Positions 1 to 6,533 are shown, numbered from the stretch's first letter. The stretch: DNA of 6,749 nt from DATHBP01 sp035296085 (GCA_035296085.1 DATHBP010000171.1:1-6749); one strand, 5' to 3'. Made by a program: numbers and translations. Notes: a model not told the origin generated them from the sequence alone.

Positions 1-432
1 GTCACCCAGTCCGCGATCAAGAACCACGCCCCGAACTGGTGCTACAACTCAGAGAAGAACTGTCACGGCTCCTATCCAGCGGCCGACATCTTCGTGGCCC
101 GCGGGACGAAGGTGCGGGCAATCGTAGCCGGAACGGTGTTCAGCAAGACCGCAAGAGCGACCTGCAGAAGCGGCTCCCCGAGCCTGCAGATCAAAGGCAG
201 GGACGGCCGCTATTACTTCTACACGCATTTTGCCGGTGGGTCGCTGCGGGTCAAGGTCGGGAATCGCGTCGGGGTGGGCGAGATCCTCGGCCGGGTCGGC
301 GGCTCCAGGTGCGCATCAGGAACGTCCCCGCACCTGCACATACAGATGTATGGCGGACCGATCTACGGCGATGCGCAATCAGTCAACATCCAGCCGCTGC
401 TGACCAGGTTGTTCGACAAGCTTCGGCCCTAG
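1..432 (+). CDS. M23 family metallopeptidase (LytM/lysostaphin-type), C-terminal part; 5' end beyond the window
   Basis: The frame is open from base 1 to a TAG at 430-432 and gives the last 143 residues of an M23 zinc peptidase, a family that usually cleaves peptidoglycan cross-bridges outside the cell. Numbering from the edge, the signature residues are present: H22 and D29 (HGSYPAAD) and H113 of the PHLH motif as probable zinc ligands, with H111 and H76 (YTHF) as the likely catalytic histidines. H22 and D29 are separated by six residues rather than the three of classical LytM; related spacing occurs in other family members. Glycine-rich turns and short beta segments between the motifs fit the fold. 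Four cysteines (14, 21, 55, 104) suit an exported, disulfide-bonded protein. The N-terminus, with any signal peptide or binding domain, is not visible. Codon use is looser than in aceE (AGA twice, ATA, AAA, TTT). It converges with the oxidoreductase gene. The family is clear; substrate and activity are inferred. Confidence 0.85.
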   Translation, partial: VTQSAIKNHAPNWCYNSEKNCHGSYPAADIFVARGTKVRAIVAGTVFSKTARATCRSGSPSLQIKGRDGRYYFYTHFAGGSLRVKVGNRVGVGEILGRVGGSRCASGTSPHLHIQMYGGPIYGDAQSVNIQPLLTRLFDKLRP

Positions 433-495
433 CCGTGGCGAGCAGTCGAGCAAGGAACCCGAGGGCATACGTCAGCCATAGGTCGGCAACCGTGT

Positions 496-1449
496 CTACG
501 TGCGCAGGGCCGGCAGCACCTCGTCGCGGTACAGCCGCATGAACCCCTCGTAGTGCGGACCCATGTTGGACACGTACACCTCGTCATAGCCGGCATCGAC
601 GTACTCACGCACGGCGGCGACGTGCGCCTGCGGGTCCGGTCCGGACACGATGGCCTCGCGGGTCATCTCCTTGGTGACCAGGGAGCTCACCTGCTCGAAG
701 TGCCGCGGTGACGGCAGCACCTGGGCCAGCTCCCCGGGAACGCTGGCGTTGGCCCAGAGCCGGTGGGCGATCTCGACGCCGGCGTCCTCGTCCTCGGCGT
801 AGCAGACCTTGACCCCGCTCTGCGCCGGCTTGTCGCCGCCGCCGTTGTCCCGGAAGCGCTGCAGCATCTCCGCGTCCGGCATCGTGGTGATGTAACCGTC
901 GCCGATACGAGCTGCGAGGTCGACGGCCTTCGGCCCGAACCCTGACACGTACACCTTCGGCGGCTCCTCCGGCAGCGTGTAGATGCGCGCCGTGTCCACG
1001 GTGTAGTGCCGGCCGCGGTGGGATACGACATCCCCGCTCCACAGCGCCCGCATGACCTCAACCGCTTCCTCGAGCATCTCGAGCCGGACGTCTGCGGTCG
1101 GCCAGGGGCTACCGAGGATGTGCTCGTTCAGCGCCTCCCCGCTCCCGACTCCGAGCACGAACCGTCCCTCGTGCATGACGGCGCTGGTCGCCGCGGCCTG
1201 CGCGATGACGGCGGGATGCGTCCGCACCGTCGGGCAGGTCACGGCCGTGGTGACCGGCAGCCGGCACACGCTGGACAGCGCCCCGATGAGCGACCAGACG
1301 AACGGGCTCTGCCCCTGCTCGTCGTTCCACGGGTGGTAGTGGTCGCTGATCCACAACGCCTCGAAGCCGGCTTGCTCGGCGAGCCGGGCCTGCTCCAGCA
1401 GCTCCGCCGGCGTGTACTCCTCGGTTGACAAGAAGTAACCGAACCGCAC
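496..1449 (-). CDS. F420-dependent LLM-class oxidoreductase, G6PDH-like family (TIGR03557-type)
   Basis: This is a luciferase-like TIM-barrel flavin/F420 oxidoreductase of about 317 residues, normal for the family. It closely resembles the actinobacterial group related to F420-dependent glucose-6-phosphate dehydrogenase (FGD). Counting from the upstream ATG at 1455, the motif SDHYHPW (D38, H39, W43) matches the FGD catalytic Asp, His and Trp, and GSGEALNEH carries E107 at the probable general-acid position. Other family landmarks are TAVTCPTVR near 70-78, ARIYTLPEEPP near 156-166 and SGFGPKA near 171-177. The start chosen is GTG at 1449: the AGGAGG on the minus strand then lies 7 bases upstream and the protein begins MRFGYFLS, as expected for the family. 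The ATG at 1455 adds two residues but sits one base from the Shine-Dalgarno. No signal peptide is seen, so it is cytoplasmic. It follows aceE by 51 bases on the same strand, suggesting cotranscription. The substrate is unknown; most members are uncharacterised and glucose-6-phosphate should not be assumed. Confidence 0.9.
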   Translation of the reverse strand: MRFGYFLSTEEYTPAELLEQARLAEQAGFEALWISDHYHPWNDEQGQSPFVWSLIGALSSVCRLPVTTAVTCPTVRTHPAVIAQAAATSAVMHEGRFVLGVGSGEALNEHILGSPWPTADVRLEMLEEAVEVMRALWSGDVVSHRGRHYTVDTARIYTLPEEPPKVYVSGFGPKAVDLAARIGDGYITTMPDAEMLQRFRDNGGGDKPAQSGVKVCYAEDEDAGVEIAHRLWANASVPGELAQVLPSPRHFEQVSSLVTKEMTREAIVSGPDPQAHVAAVREYVDAGYDEVYVSNMGPHYEGFMRLYRDEVLPALRT

Positions 1450-1456
1450 GTGCATA

Positions 1457-1463
1457 CCTCCTC
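1457..1463 (-). promoter_or_regulatory. Shine-Dalgarno site of the LLM oxidoreductase gene (decides the start)
   Basis: On the minus strand the sequence reads GAGGAGGTATGCACGTGCGG. The GAGGAGG core ends one base before the ATG at 1455 but 7 bases before the in-frame GTG at 1449. The second is normal spacing, so the GTG is preferred as the start. Confidence 0.7.
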
Positions 1464-1500
1464 GGTTGTGACGAATCCGTGGGCCGCCGCGGTGACCCGC

Positions 1501-4260
1501 CTAGATGTCGCCCGCCTGCGCGACGCCGCGCACCGCGGTCGGGTCGTCGATCCGGAACCGTTCGAACGCCTCGCGGACGGTGTCCTGCTTGACCTCGCCG
1601 CGCTTGGCCAACGCCCCCAGCGTGGCTACGACGATCGACGGCGCGTCGACGTGGAAGAACCGGCGTGCGGCGGCTCGCGTGTCGGCGAAGCCGAACCCGT
1701 CGGTCCCGAGCGAGTGCCAGTCGGACGGCACCCACTGCGCGATCTGGTCCGGCACCGCGCGCATGTAGTCGCTGACCGCGAGCACCGGGCCGGTGGCGTC
1801 CTGCAACCGGGTCGTGACGTACGGGGTGCGCGGGTCGTCGCCGGGGTGCAGGAGGTTCCACTCGTCCGTGCGCAGCCCGTCGCGGGCCAGCTCGTTCCAC
1901 GAAGTCACCGACCACACGTCGGCCGCCACGGCGTAGTCCGCCGCAAGGATCTGCTGAGCATCCAGCGCCCACTGCGTGCCGACGCCGGAGGCGAGGAGTT
2001 GCACTCGGGGCCGGTCGTCCGAGGCGTCCTCTGCGCGCCCATACAGGTACATGCCGCGCAGCAGTCCCTCGACGTCGAGGTCGTCGGGCTCGGCGGGCTG
2101 CTTCATCGGTTCGTTGTAGACGGTCAGGTAGTAGAAGATGTTCTCGCCGTGCGGGTGCTCGTCGGTGCTCGCGTACATGCGCCGCAGCGCGTCCTCGACG
2201 ACGTAGGCGATTTCGAACGCCCACGACGTGTCGTAGTGCACGCACGCCGGGTTGGTCGCCGCGAGCAGTGGGGAGTGCCCGTCGGCGTGCTGCAGCCCCT
2301 CTCCGGTGAGCGTCGTACGACCGGCTGTGGCGCCGATCAGGAAGCCTTTGCCGAGCTGGTCTGCGAATGACCAGATGAAGTCGCCGGTGCGCTGGAACCC
2401 GAACATCGAGTAGAAGAGGTAGACGGGGATCATCGGCTCGGAGTGCGTCGCGTACGACGTCCCGGCGGCCGTCACCGATCCCATCGCGCCGGCCTCGCTG
2501 ATCCCCTCGTGCAGCAGCTGGCCCTGCTTGGACTCCTTGTAGGTCAACAGCAGCTTGCGGTCGACGCTGTCGTAGGTCTGCCCGAACGGTGAGTAGACCT
2601 TCGCGGTCGGGAACATGGAGTCCATGCCGAACGTGCGGTACTCGTCCGGCGCGATCGGCACCACCCGGTGGCCGATGTTCTCGTCCTTGACGAGGTCCTT
2701 GAGGAGCCGTACGAACGCCATCGTGCTCGCGACGGACTGCTTGCCCGACCCTTGCTTGAGCTCGCTGTACATGTCGGGGCCGGGCAGGGTGAGGTCCTTT
2801 GCCTTTGCTTGCCGCTTGGGCAGCGGACCGCCGAGCAGGCGGCGGCGCTCCAGCATGTAGCGGATGTCCTCGCTGTCCATACCCGGGTGGTAGAACGGTG
2901 CGACCTCCGACCCGTCGATCTGCTTGTCGGAGATCGGGAGCTGGAGCCGGTCACGGAACCTCTTGAGGTCCTCCTTGGTGAGCTTCTTCATCTGGTGCGT
3001 GGCGTTGCGGCCTTCCAGCGCGTCGATCGTCCAACCCTTGACGGTGTGGGCGAGGATTACGGTCGGCTGGCCGACGTGCTCGGTGGCGCTCTTGAACGCG
3101 GCGTAGACCTTGCGGTAGTCGTGGCCGCCGCGCGGCAGTTTGCGCAGGTGCTCGTCGCTGAGCTCCTCGACCATCGCGCGGAGGCGAGGGTCGCCGCCGA
3201 AGAAGTTCTCCCGGATGTACGCGCCGCTCTCGACCGAGTAGGTCTGGAACTGTCCGTCCGGCGTGCTGTTCATCTTGTTGACCAGCACGCCGTCGCTGTC
3301 GCGCGCGAGCAGGCCGTCCCACTCGCGACCCCAGATCACCTTGACGACGTTCCAGCCCGCGCCGCGGAAGAACGCTTCAAGCTCTTGGATGATCTTGCCG
3401 TTCCCGCGTACCGGTCCGTCGAGCTGCTGCAGGTTGCAGTTGATGACGAACGTCAGGTTGTCGAGCTCCTCGCGAGCCGCAACCCCGATCGCGCCCAGGG
3501 ACTCCGGCTCGCCCATCTCGCCGTCGCCGAGAAAGGCCCACACGTGCTGGGCGCTGGTGTCCTTGATCCCGCGGTGGTGCAGATAGCGGTTGAACCGGGC
3601 CTGGTAGATGGCGTTGACCGCTCCGAGCCCCATCGACACGGTCGGGAACTCCCAGAAGTCCGGCATCAACCGGGGGTGCGGGTAGGACGGCAGGCCCATG
3701 CCCGGCCCGCGGGACACCTCCTGGCGGAAGCCGTCGAGCTGAGACTCGCTCAGCCGGCCCTCGAGGAACGCGCGTGCGTAGATGCCCGGCGACCCGTGGC
3801 CCTGGAAGTAGACCTGGTCGCCGCCACCCGGGGCATCGTGGCCCTTGAAGAAGTGGTTGAAGCCGACCTCGTACAGGCTGGCGGCGGACTGGTAGGTGGC
3901 GATGTGCCCGCCGACTTCGAGACCCTTGCGGTTGGCTCGCGACACCATGACGGCCGCGTTCCAGCGGATGTAGCGCCGGACGCGGCGTTCGACGTTCTCG
4001 TCGCCGGGGAACCACGGCTCCCGCTCGGGCGGGATGGTGTTGATGTAGTCGGTGCTGCGCAGGGCCGGTACGCCAACCTGGTTCTCGCGCGCCCGCTCGA
4101 GAAGCTTGAGCATGACGTAACGCGCCCGCGACTTGCCGCGCTCGGTGAGCAGGCCGTCGAACGAGTCCAGCCACTCCTTGGTCTCGGCCGGATCGATGTC
4201 GGGGAGCTGAGTCGGGATCCCCTCGTGGATGACGAGAGATTGGTCAGGTGCGAAAGCCAC
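1501..4260 (-). CDS. aceE: pyruvate dehydrogenase (acetyl-transferring) E1 component, homodimeric type
   Basis: This 919-residue protein has the full length and motif order of bacterial homodimeric E1 (E. coli AceE 887 residues). E1 decarboxylates pyruvate on thiamine diphosphate (ThDP) and passes the acetyl group to the lipoyl domain of E2 in the cytoplasmic pyruvate dehydrogenase complex. The ThDP/Mg motif is GDGEMGEPE (D246) followed 30 residues later by INCNLQ, giving N276 and Q278 at the positions of E. coli D230, N260 and Q262. H422 (ATHQMKK), E589 (GISEAGA, the ThDP-activating glutamate) and H658 (LQHADGHS) match E. coli H407, E571 and H640. The start is GTG at 4260: AGAGG lies five bases upstream, and MAFAPDQS followed by IPTQLPDIDPAETKEWLDS resembles actinobacterial AceE N-termini. 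The stop is TAG at 1501-1503. It diverges from the DUF3052-peroxiredoxin pair, with the LLM oxidoreductase just downstream. No frameshift or missing catalytic residue was seen. E2 and E3 genes are not in the window. Confidence 0.98.
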   Translation of the reverse strand: MAFAPDQSLVIHEGIPTQLPDIDPAETKEWLDSFDGLLTERGKSRARYVMLKLLERARENQVGVPALRSTDYINTIPPEREPWFPGDENVERRVRRYIRWNAAVMVSRANRKGLEVGGHIATYQSAASLYEVGFNHFFKGHDAPGGGDQVYFQGHGSPGIYARAFLEGRLSESQLDGFRQEVSRGPGMGLPSYPHPRLMPDFWEFPTVSMGLGAVNAIYQARFNRYLHHRGIKDTSAQHVWAFLGDGEMGEPESLGAIGVAAREELDNLTFVINCNLQQLDGPVRGNGKIIQELEAFFRGAGWNVVKVIWGREWDGLLARDSDGVLVNKMNSTPDGQFQTYSVESGAYIRENFFGGDPRLRAMVEELSDEHLRKLPRGGHDYRKVYAAFKSATEHVGQPTVILAHTVKGWTIDALEGRNATHQMKKLTKEDLKRFRDRLQLPISDKQIDGSEVAPFYHPGMDSEDIRYMLERRRLLGGPLPKRQAKAKDLTLPGPDMYSELKQGSGKQSVASTMAFVRLLKDLVKDENIGHRVVPIAPDEYRTFGMDSMFPTAKVYSPFGQTYDSVDRKLLLTYKESKQGQLLHEGISEAGAMGSVTAAGTSYATHSEPMIPVYLFYSMFGFQRTGDFIWSFADQLGKGFLIGATAGRTTLTGEGLQHADGHSPLLAATNPACVHYDTSWAFEIAYVVEDALRRMYASTDEHPHGENIFYYLTVYNEPMKQPAEPDDLDVEGLLRGMYLYGRAEDASDDRPRVQLLASGVGTQWALDAQQILAADYAVAADVWSVTSWNELARDGLRTDEWNLLHPGDDPRTPYVTTRLQDATGPVLAVSDYMRAVPDQIAQWVPSDWHSLGTDGFGFADTRAAARRFFHVDAPSIVVATLGALAKRGEVKQDTVREAFERFRIDDPTAVRGVAQAGDI

Positions 4261-4450
4261 GGCATCCTCTTCATGGGCGGGTGCGTCTCGGCGCGGAGTG
4301 CTGCTGGGCGGTCGTGCGCGCCCATCCTCCCACCCCTACGAACTGCCGCCAGTGAAACCTGCGACCAGTGCGCCCTGCAATAAGGTGCACGCACGAGTCT
4401 GGGCCAGGCACTTGCGCTCAGCCTCGGCGGCGCGGTGGACTACCGCGACG

Positions 4451-4468
4451 GGCAGGCAAGACCCTGCC
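4451..4468. repeat. inverted repeat (6-bp arms, 6-base loop) in the DUF3052 leader
   Basis: GGCAGG at 4451-4456 and CCTGCC at 4463-4468 are perfect complements around CAAGAC. It ends 9 bases before the Shine-Dalgarno of the DUF3052 gene, so it could form a leader hairpin or serve as a small operator. No T-run follows, so it is not an intrinsic terminator. Such short GC-rich repeats arise by chance fairly often in this base composition. Confidence 0.35.
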
Positions 4469-4477
4469 ACGGACCAG

Positions 4478-4485
4478 AGGAGGAG
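4478..4485 (+). promoter_or_regulatory. Shine-Dalgarno site of the DUF3052 gene
   Basis: AGGAGGAG is a strong match to the 16S rRNA 3' end and lies 4 to 6 bases before the GTG at 4490. An overlapping GTG at 4488 is followed at once by TGA and cannot be the start. This site fixes the start of the DUF3052 gene and argues against longer upstream reading. Confidence 0.75.
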
Positions 4486-4489
4486 CGGT

Positions 4490-4927
4490 GTGAGCGCGAC
4501 CGCGGGCGACGCGGACAGGCATGGGCCGGGTCACCGGCTCGGCTTCCGGCCCGGCATGGTGGTCCAGGAGCTCGGCTGGGACCGGGATGTGGACGGTGAG
4601 GTCCGCAGCGCGGTCGAGGCGGTGATCGGTGGTCAGCTGGTCGACGAAGACCACGGCGATGTCGTCGACGCCGTGCTGTTGTGGTGGCGAGACGACGATG
4701 GTGACCTCGTGGACGCGCTGGTGGACGCGCTCACTGACCTGGCCGACGGCGGAGTCATCTGGCTGTGCACGCCGAAGGTCGGCCGGCCGGGACACGTAGA
4801 CCCCAGTGACGTCGCGGAGTCGGCGCCGACCGCAGGCTTGTCGACGACCACCAGCCTGACGATCGGCCCGGACTGGGCGGCGACCAAGCTGGTCGCTCCG
4901 AAGGCGGCGCGCAGCGGGCGACGGTGA
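4490..4927 (+). CDS. DUF3052 family protein (Rv2239c-like)
   Basis: This is a 145-residue acidic cytoplasmic protein that I recognise as the actinobacterial DUF3052 family; the M. tuberculosis member Rv2239c also lies between aceE and ahpE. Shared landmarks are LGFRPGMVVQELGWD (17-31), the acidic stretch VDEDHGDVVDAVLLWWRDDD (51-70), GDLVDALVDAL (71-81), DGGVIWLCTPK (86-96), GRPGHVDPSDVAESAPTAGL (98-117) and a basic tail PKAARSGRR. No catalytic motif, signal peptide or membrane segment is visible and its biochemical role is not known to me. The start GTG at 4490 is set by the strong Shine-Dalgarno at 4478-4485 and by where family similarity begins. Its TGA overlaps the GTG of the peroxiredoxin gene (GTGA at 4924-4927), so the two are almost certainly one operon with coupled translation. 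That suggests a role connected with peroxide or redox stress, but this is inference from position only. Confidence 0.92.
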   Translation: MSATAGDADRHGPGHRLGFRPGMVVQELGWDRDVDGEVRSAVEAVIGGQLVDEDHGDVVDAVLLWWRDDDGDLVDALVDALTDLADGGVIWLCTPKVGRPGHVDPSDVAESAPTAGLSTTTSLTIGPDWAATKLVAPKAARSGRR

Positions 4928-5427
4928 GCGGCCCCTCCCTCGGCCAGCACCCGCCCGACTTCGAGCTGCGTGACCACCACGGCCAGCCGGTACGCCTCTC
5001 CGCGTTCCGTGGTGATCGCGCAGTCGTGGTCGTGTTCTACCCGTTCGCTTTCACCGGCGTCTGCAGCGGCGAGCTGCGCGCTCTGCGCGACCGGTCGGCG
5101 ACCATCCAGCGTGCTGGTGCCGCGCTCCTGGCCGTCTCCTGCGACCCGGTCTACGCGCTGCGCGTCTTCGCCGACCGCGAGCAGCTGACGTACCCGCTGC
5201 TCAGCGACTTCTGGCCGCATGGCGCGGTAGCGCAGGCCTACGGAGTGTTCGACGCAGAGCGCGGCTGTGCGGAACGCGCCACGTTCATCGTGGATCGGGA
5301 CGGCCAGTTGTGCTGGACCGTTCGCAACGAGCGCGCCGATCCCCGTTCGGTCGACGACTACGAGCGGGTTCTTGCCGGGATCTCCACAACGGCGGCGGTG
5401 TCGAGCGGCGTGATCGAGTCGTCGTAG
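4924..5427 (+). CDS. ahpE: peroxiredoxin, AhpE family (1-Cys type by similarity)
   Basis: This 167-residue thioredoxin-fold peroxiredoxin is expected to reduce hydrogen peroxide, organic peroxides and peroxynitrite in the cytoplasm. The active site PFAFTGVC (P40, T44, C47) is the Prx PxxxTxxC motif with C47 as peroxidatic cysteine, and R118 in ERATF is the likely active-site arginine. The stretch PLLSDFWPHGAVAQAYGVF (91-109) is nearly identical to that of M. tuberculosis AhpE, which supports the symbol. It differs from that protein, as I recall it, in having cysteines at 73, 115 and 130 as well as 47, and in a C-terminus roughly 15 residues longer. The start is GTG at 4924, overlapping the DUF3052 stop; no separate strong Shine-Dalgarno is seen, consistent with translational coupling. 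The last 23 residues are encoded opposite the 3' end of the kelch gene. Family assignment is firm; the electron donor (mycoredoxin or another thiol system in relatives) is not shown by the sequence. Confidence 0.93.
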   Translation: MSGPSLGQHPPDFELRDHHGQPVRLSAFRGDRAVVVVFYPFAFTGVCSGELRALRDRSATIQRAGAALLAVSCDPVYALRVFADREQLTYPLLSDFWPHGAVAQAYGVFDAERGCAERATFIVDRDGQLCWTVRNERADPRSVDDYERVLAGISTTAAVSSGVIESS

Positions 5428-6512
5428 CCCCCGGCCACGAGCACGGTGCGCTTGCCGACCGCGGTGGCGGTCACGAACGACCGACGCGGCAGCTGCGGTG
5501 ACGTCAGGACGCTCATGTCGCCGACTGCCGGGTCGTACACGTTGATCTGGGAACCGGCCGCGATGACGACCCGCCCATCGGCCAGGGTGACCACGGCGTC
5601 GATGAGCTTGTACTCGCCCTCCGAGAGCCGCGGTCCAGGCTGGACGCTGGCCGCCGGCAGATCCACGATCTCCGTGCTCGCGAGCAGCGTTCGCCCCTCC
5701 GTGCTGGGGGCTCCACCGATGACGAGCACTCGTCCGTCCGGCAGCGCCACCGCGGCGTGCTTGACCCGCGCCGTGCGCAGCTGGGGTCCCGGCGACCAAC
5801 GTCCCCGCAGGAGTACGTCGGTAGTCGCGACTGCCCTGGCGTCCAAGACACCACCCACCAGCATGAGCCCGCCATCGACCACGACGGCGGCATGCCCGTT
5901 GCGAGCCGAGCTCATCGTCGGACCCGGCCGGAACATCCCGGTGCGGGGGTCGAAGAACTCTGTGGTGGACAGCGCCTTGCCGTCGCCGTCCACGCCGCCG
6001 CAGATCAGCACCCGGCCGTCCGCTAGTGCGGTCGCGCTGTGATCCGCCCGTGGGGTAGTCATCGACTCGGCCGCGACGAACCGGCCCGCGGCTGGGTCGA
6101 ACAGCTCGGCGGTGGCGGTGGCAGGTAGACCCTCACCGGGATAGCCGCCCACCAAGAGGACCCGGCCATCCGGGAGCAGAGTCGCGGTGTGGCCGGCGCG
6201 CGGTGCGAGGAGAACCGGCCCCTTGGCGAACGTCCCCGACTTCGGGTTGAAGAGCTCGCTCACCCGCCCCTCCTCGAAGCCACCACAACCGGGCAGGGTG
6301 CAGCCGCCGGTGATGAGCACGCGTCCGTCACGCAACGTCGTTGCATGATGAACGGCGCGCGGCTGTAGCAGCTTGAGCTCGGTCGCCTTATCGGGGGAGA
6401 CAACCGTCTGTGTCCGCGGTTGCTCGCGGGTCGTGGTGGCGGACATGCACGCCGTCAAGCTCAGAGCGCAGCTCACGAGCGCTAGGCCCTGGACTCGGCG
6501 CAGCGTGGGCAT
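5358..6512 (-). CDS. kelch-repeat beta-propeller lipoprotein
   Basis: This 384-residue protein is predicted to be exported and lipid-anchored. The N-terminus has a basic n-region (R5, R6), a hydrophobic core and the lipobox LTAC, with C22 as the acylated residue. After a linker to about residue 48 come seven kelch-type repeats beginning near 50, 103, 153, 202, 247, 298 and 343. The typical unit is PR-x-x-H-x-A-T-x-L-x-DGRVL-x-x-GG, then E-L-F-D-P-x-x-G-x-F; seven units fit a closed seven-bladed propeller like the galactose oxidase/kelch fold. Repeat 4 lacks the FDP element, repeat 6 has AAGS instead of GG, and repeat 7 lacks DGR. C71 and C76 could form a disulfide. No enzyme active site is apparent, so a surface binding or scaffolding role is inferred. 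The start ATG at 6512 is supported by the signal peptide, although its Shine-Dalgarno (GGGAC) is weak. The 3' end overlaps ahpE by 70 bases on the opposite strand. Confidence 0.9.
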   Translation of the reverse strand: MPTLRRVQGLALVSCALSLTACMSATTTREQPRTQTVVSPDKATELKLLQPRAVHHATTLRDGRVLITGGCTLPGCGGFEEGRVSELFNPKSGTFAKGPVLLAPRAGHTATLLPDGRVLLVGGYPGEGLPATATAELFDPAAGRFVAAESMTTPRADHSATALADGRVLICGGVDGDGKALSTTEFFDPRTGMFRPGPTMSSARNGHAAVVVDGGLMLVGGVLDARAVATTDVLLRGRWSPGPQLRTARVKHAAVALPDGRVLVIGGAPSTEGRTLLASTEIVDLPAASVQPGPRLSEGEYKLIDAVVTLADGRVVIAAGSQINVYDPAVGDMSVLTSPQLPRRSFVTATAVGKRTVLVAGGYDDSITPLDTAAVVEIPARTRS

Positions 6513-6533
6513 GTCCCGAGCATGTCGTGCGCG

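Larger units (their letters stand above)
4261..4489. promoter_or_regulatory. divergent intergenic region between aceE and the DUF3052 gene
   Basis: These 229 bases hold no gene and must contain the start signals for both directions unless promoters lie inside the coding regions. Two weak promoter-like pairs are visible. On the plus strand, TTGCGC (4412-4417) is followed after 18 bases by TGGACT (4436-4441). On the minus strand, TTGCAG (4380-4375) is followed after 18 bases by TTCACT (4356-4351). Both -10 elements lack the A of the TANNNT consensus, so neither is secure. A small inverted repeat lies at 4451-4468. That this region is regulatory is well supported by gene orientation; the exact elements are guesses. 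Confidence 0.55.

Noticed and set aside
433..495. Possible bidirectional terminator between the M23 and LLM genes
   Set aside because: Only trivial complementarity is present (for example CCC-GA-GGG and GGT...ACC) and there is no T-run, so an intrinsic terminator cannot be supported.
1109..2245. A 378-codon minus-strand frame overlapping the aceE 3' end and the LLM gene
   Set aside because: It is an out-of-frame reading of two recognised genes, rich in Arg and Ala with no motif, typical of GC-rich shadow frames.
2668..4383. A 571-codon open frame on the plus strand opposite aceE, and a 306-codon one at 1450-2370 in the same frame
   Set aside because: Both lie in the frame exactly codon-aligned with aceE. 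There the antisense stops correspond to sense TTA, CTA and TCA codons, which are rare at high GC, so long openness is expected. The translations resemble no protein family, whereas aceE is unmistakable.
3750..4394. A minus-strand frame starting upstream of aceE with a purine-rich sequence before an ATG near 4325
   Set aside because: It runs out of frame into aceE and gives Ser/Arg/Thr-rich low-complexity protein. A coding role would need ribosomes to ignore the clear aceE start.
4229..4489. Upstream extension of the DUF3052 frame back to 4229
   Set aside because: The extension has no similarity to the family, would overlap the aceE start, and ignores the strong Shine-Dalgarno directly before GTG 4490.
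4633..5799. A 388-codon open frame on the minus strand opposite the DUF3052 and ahpE genes
   Set aside because: It is codon-aligned antisense over ahpE and yields low-complexity Arg/Ala/Gly-rich sequence. It crosses three well-supported genes and has no family signature.
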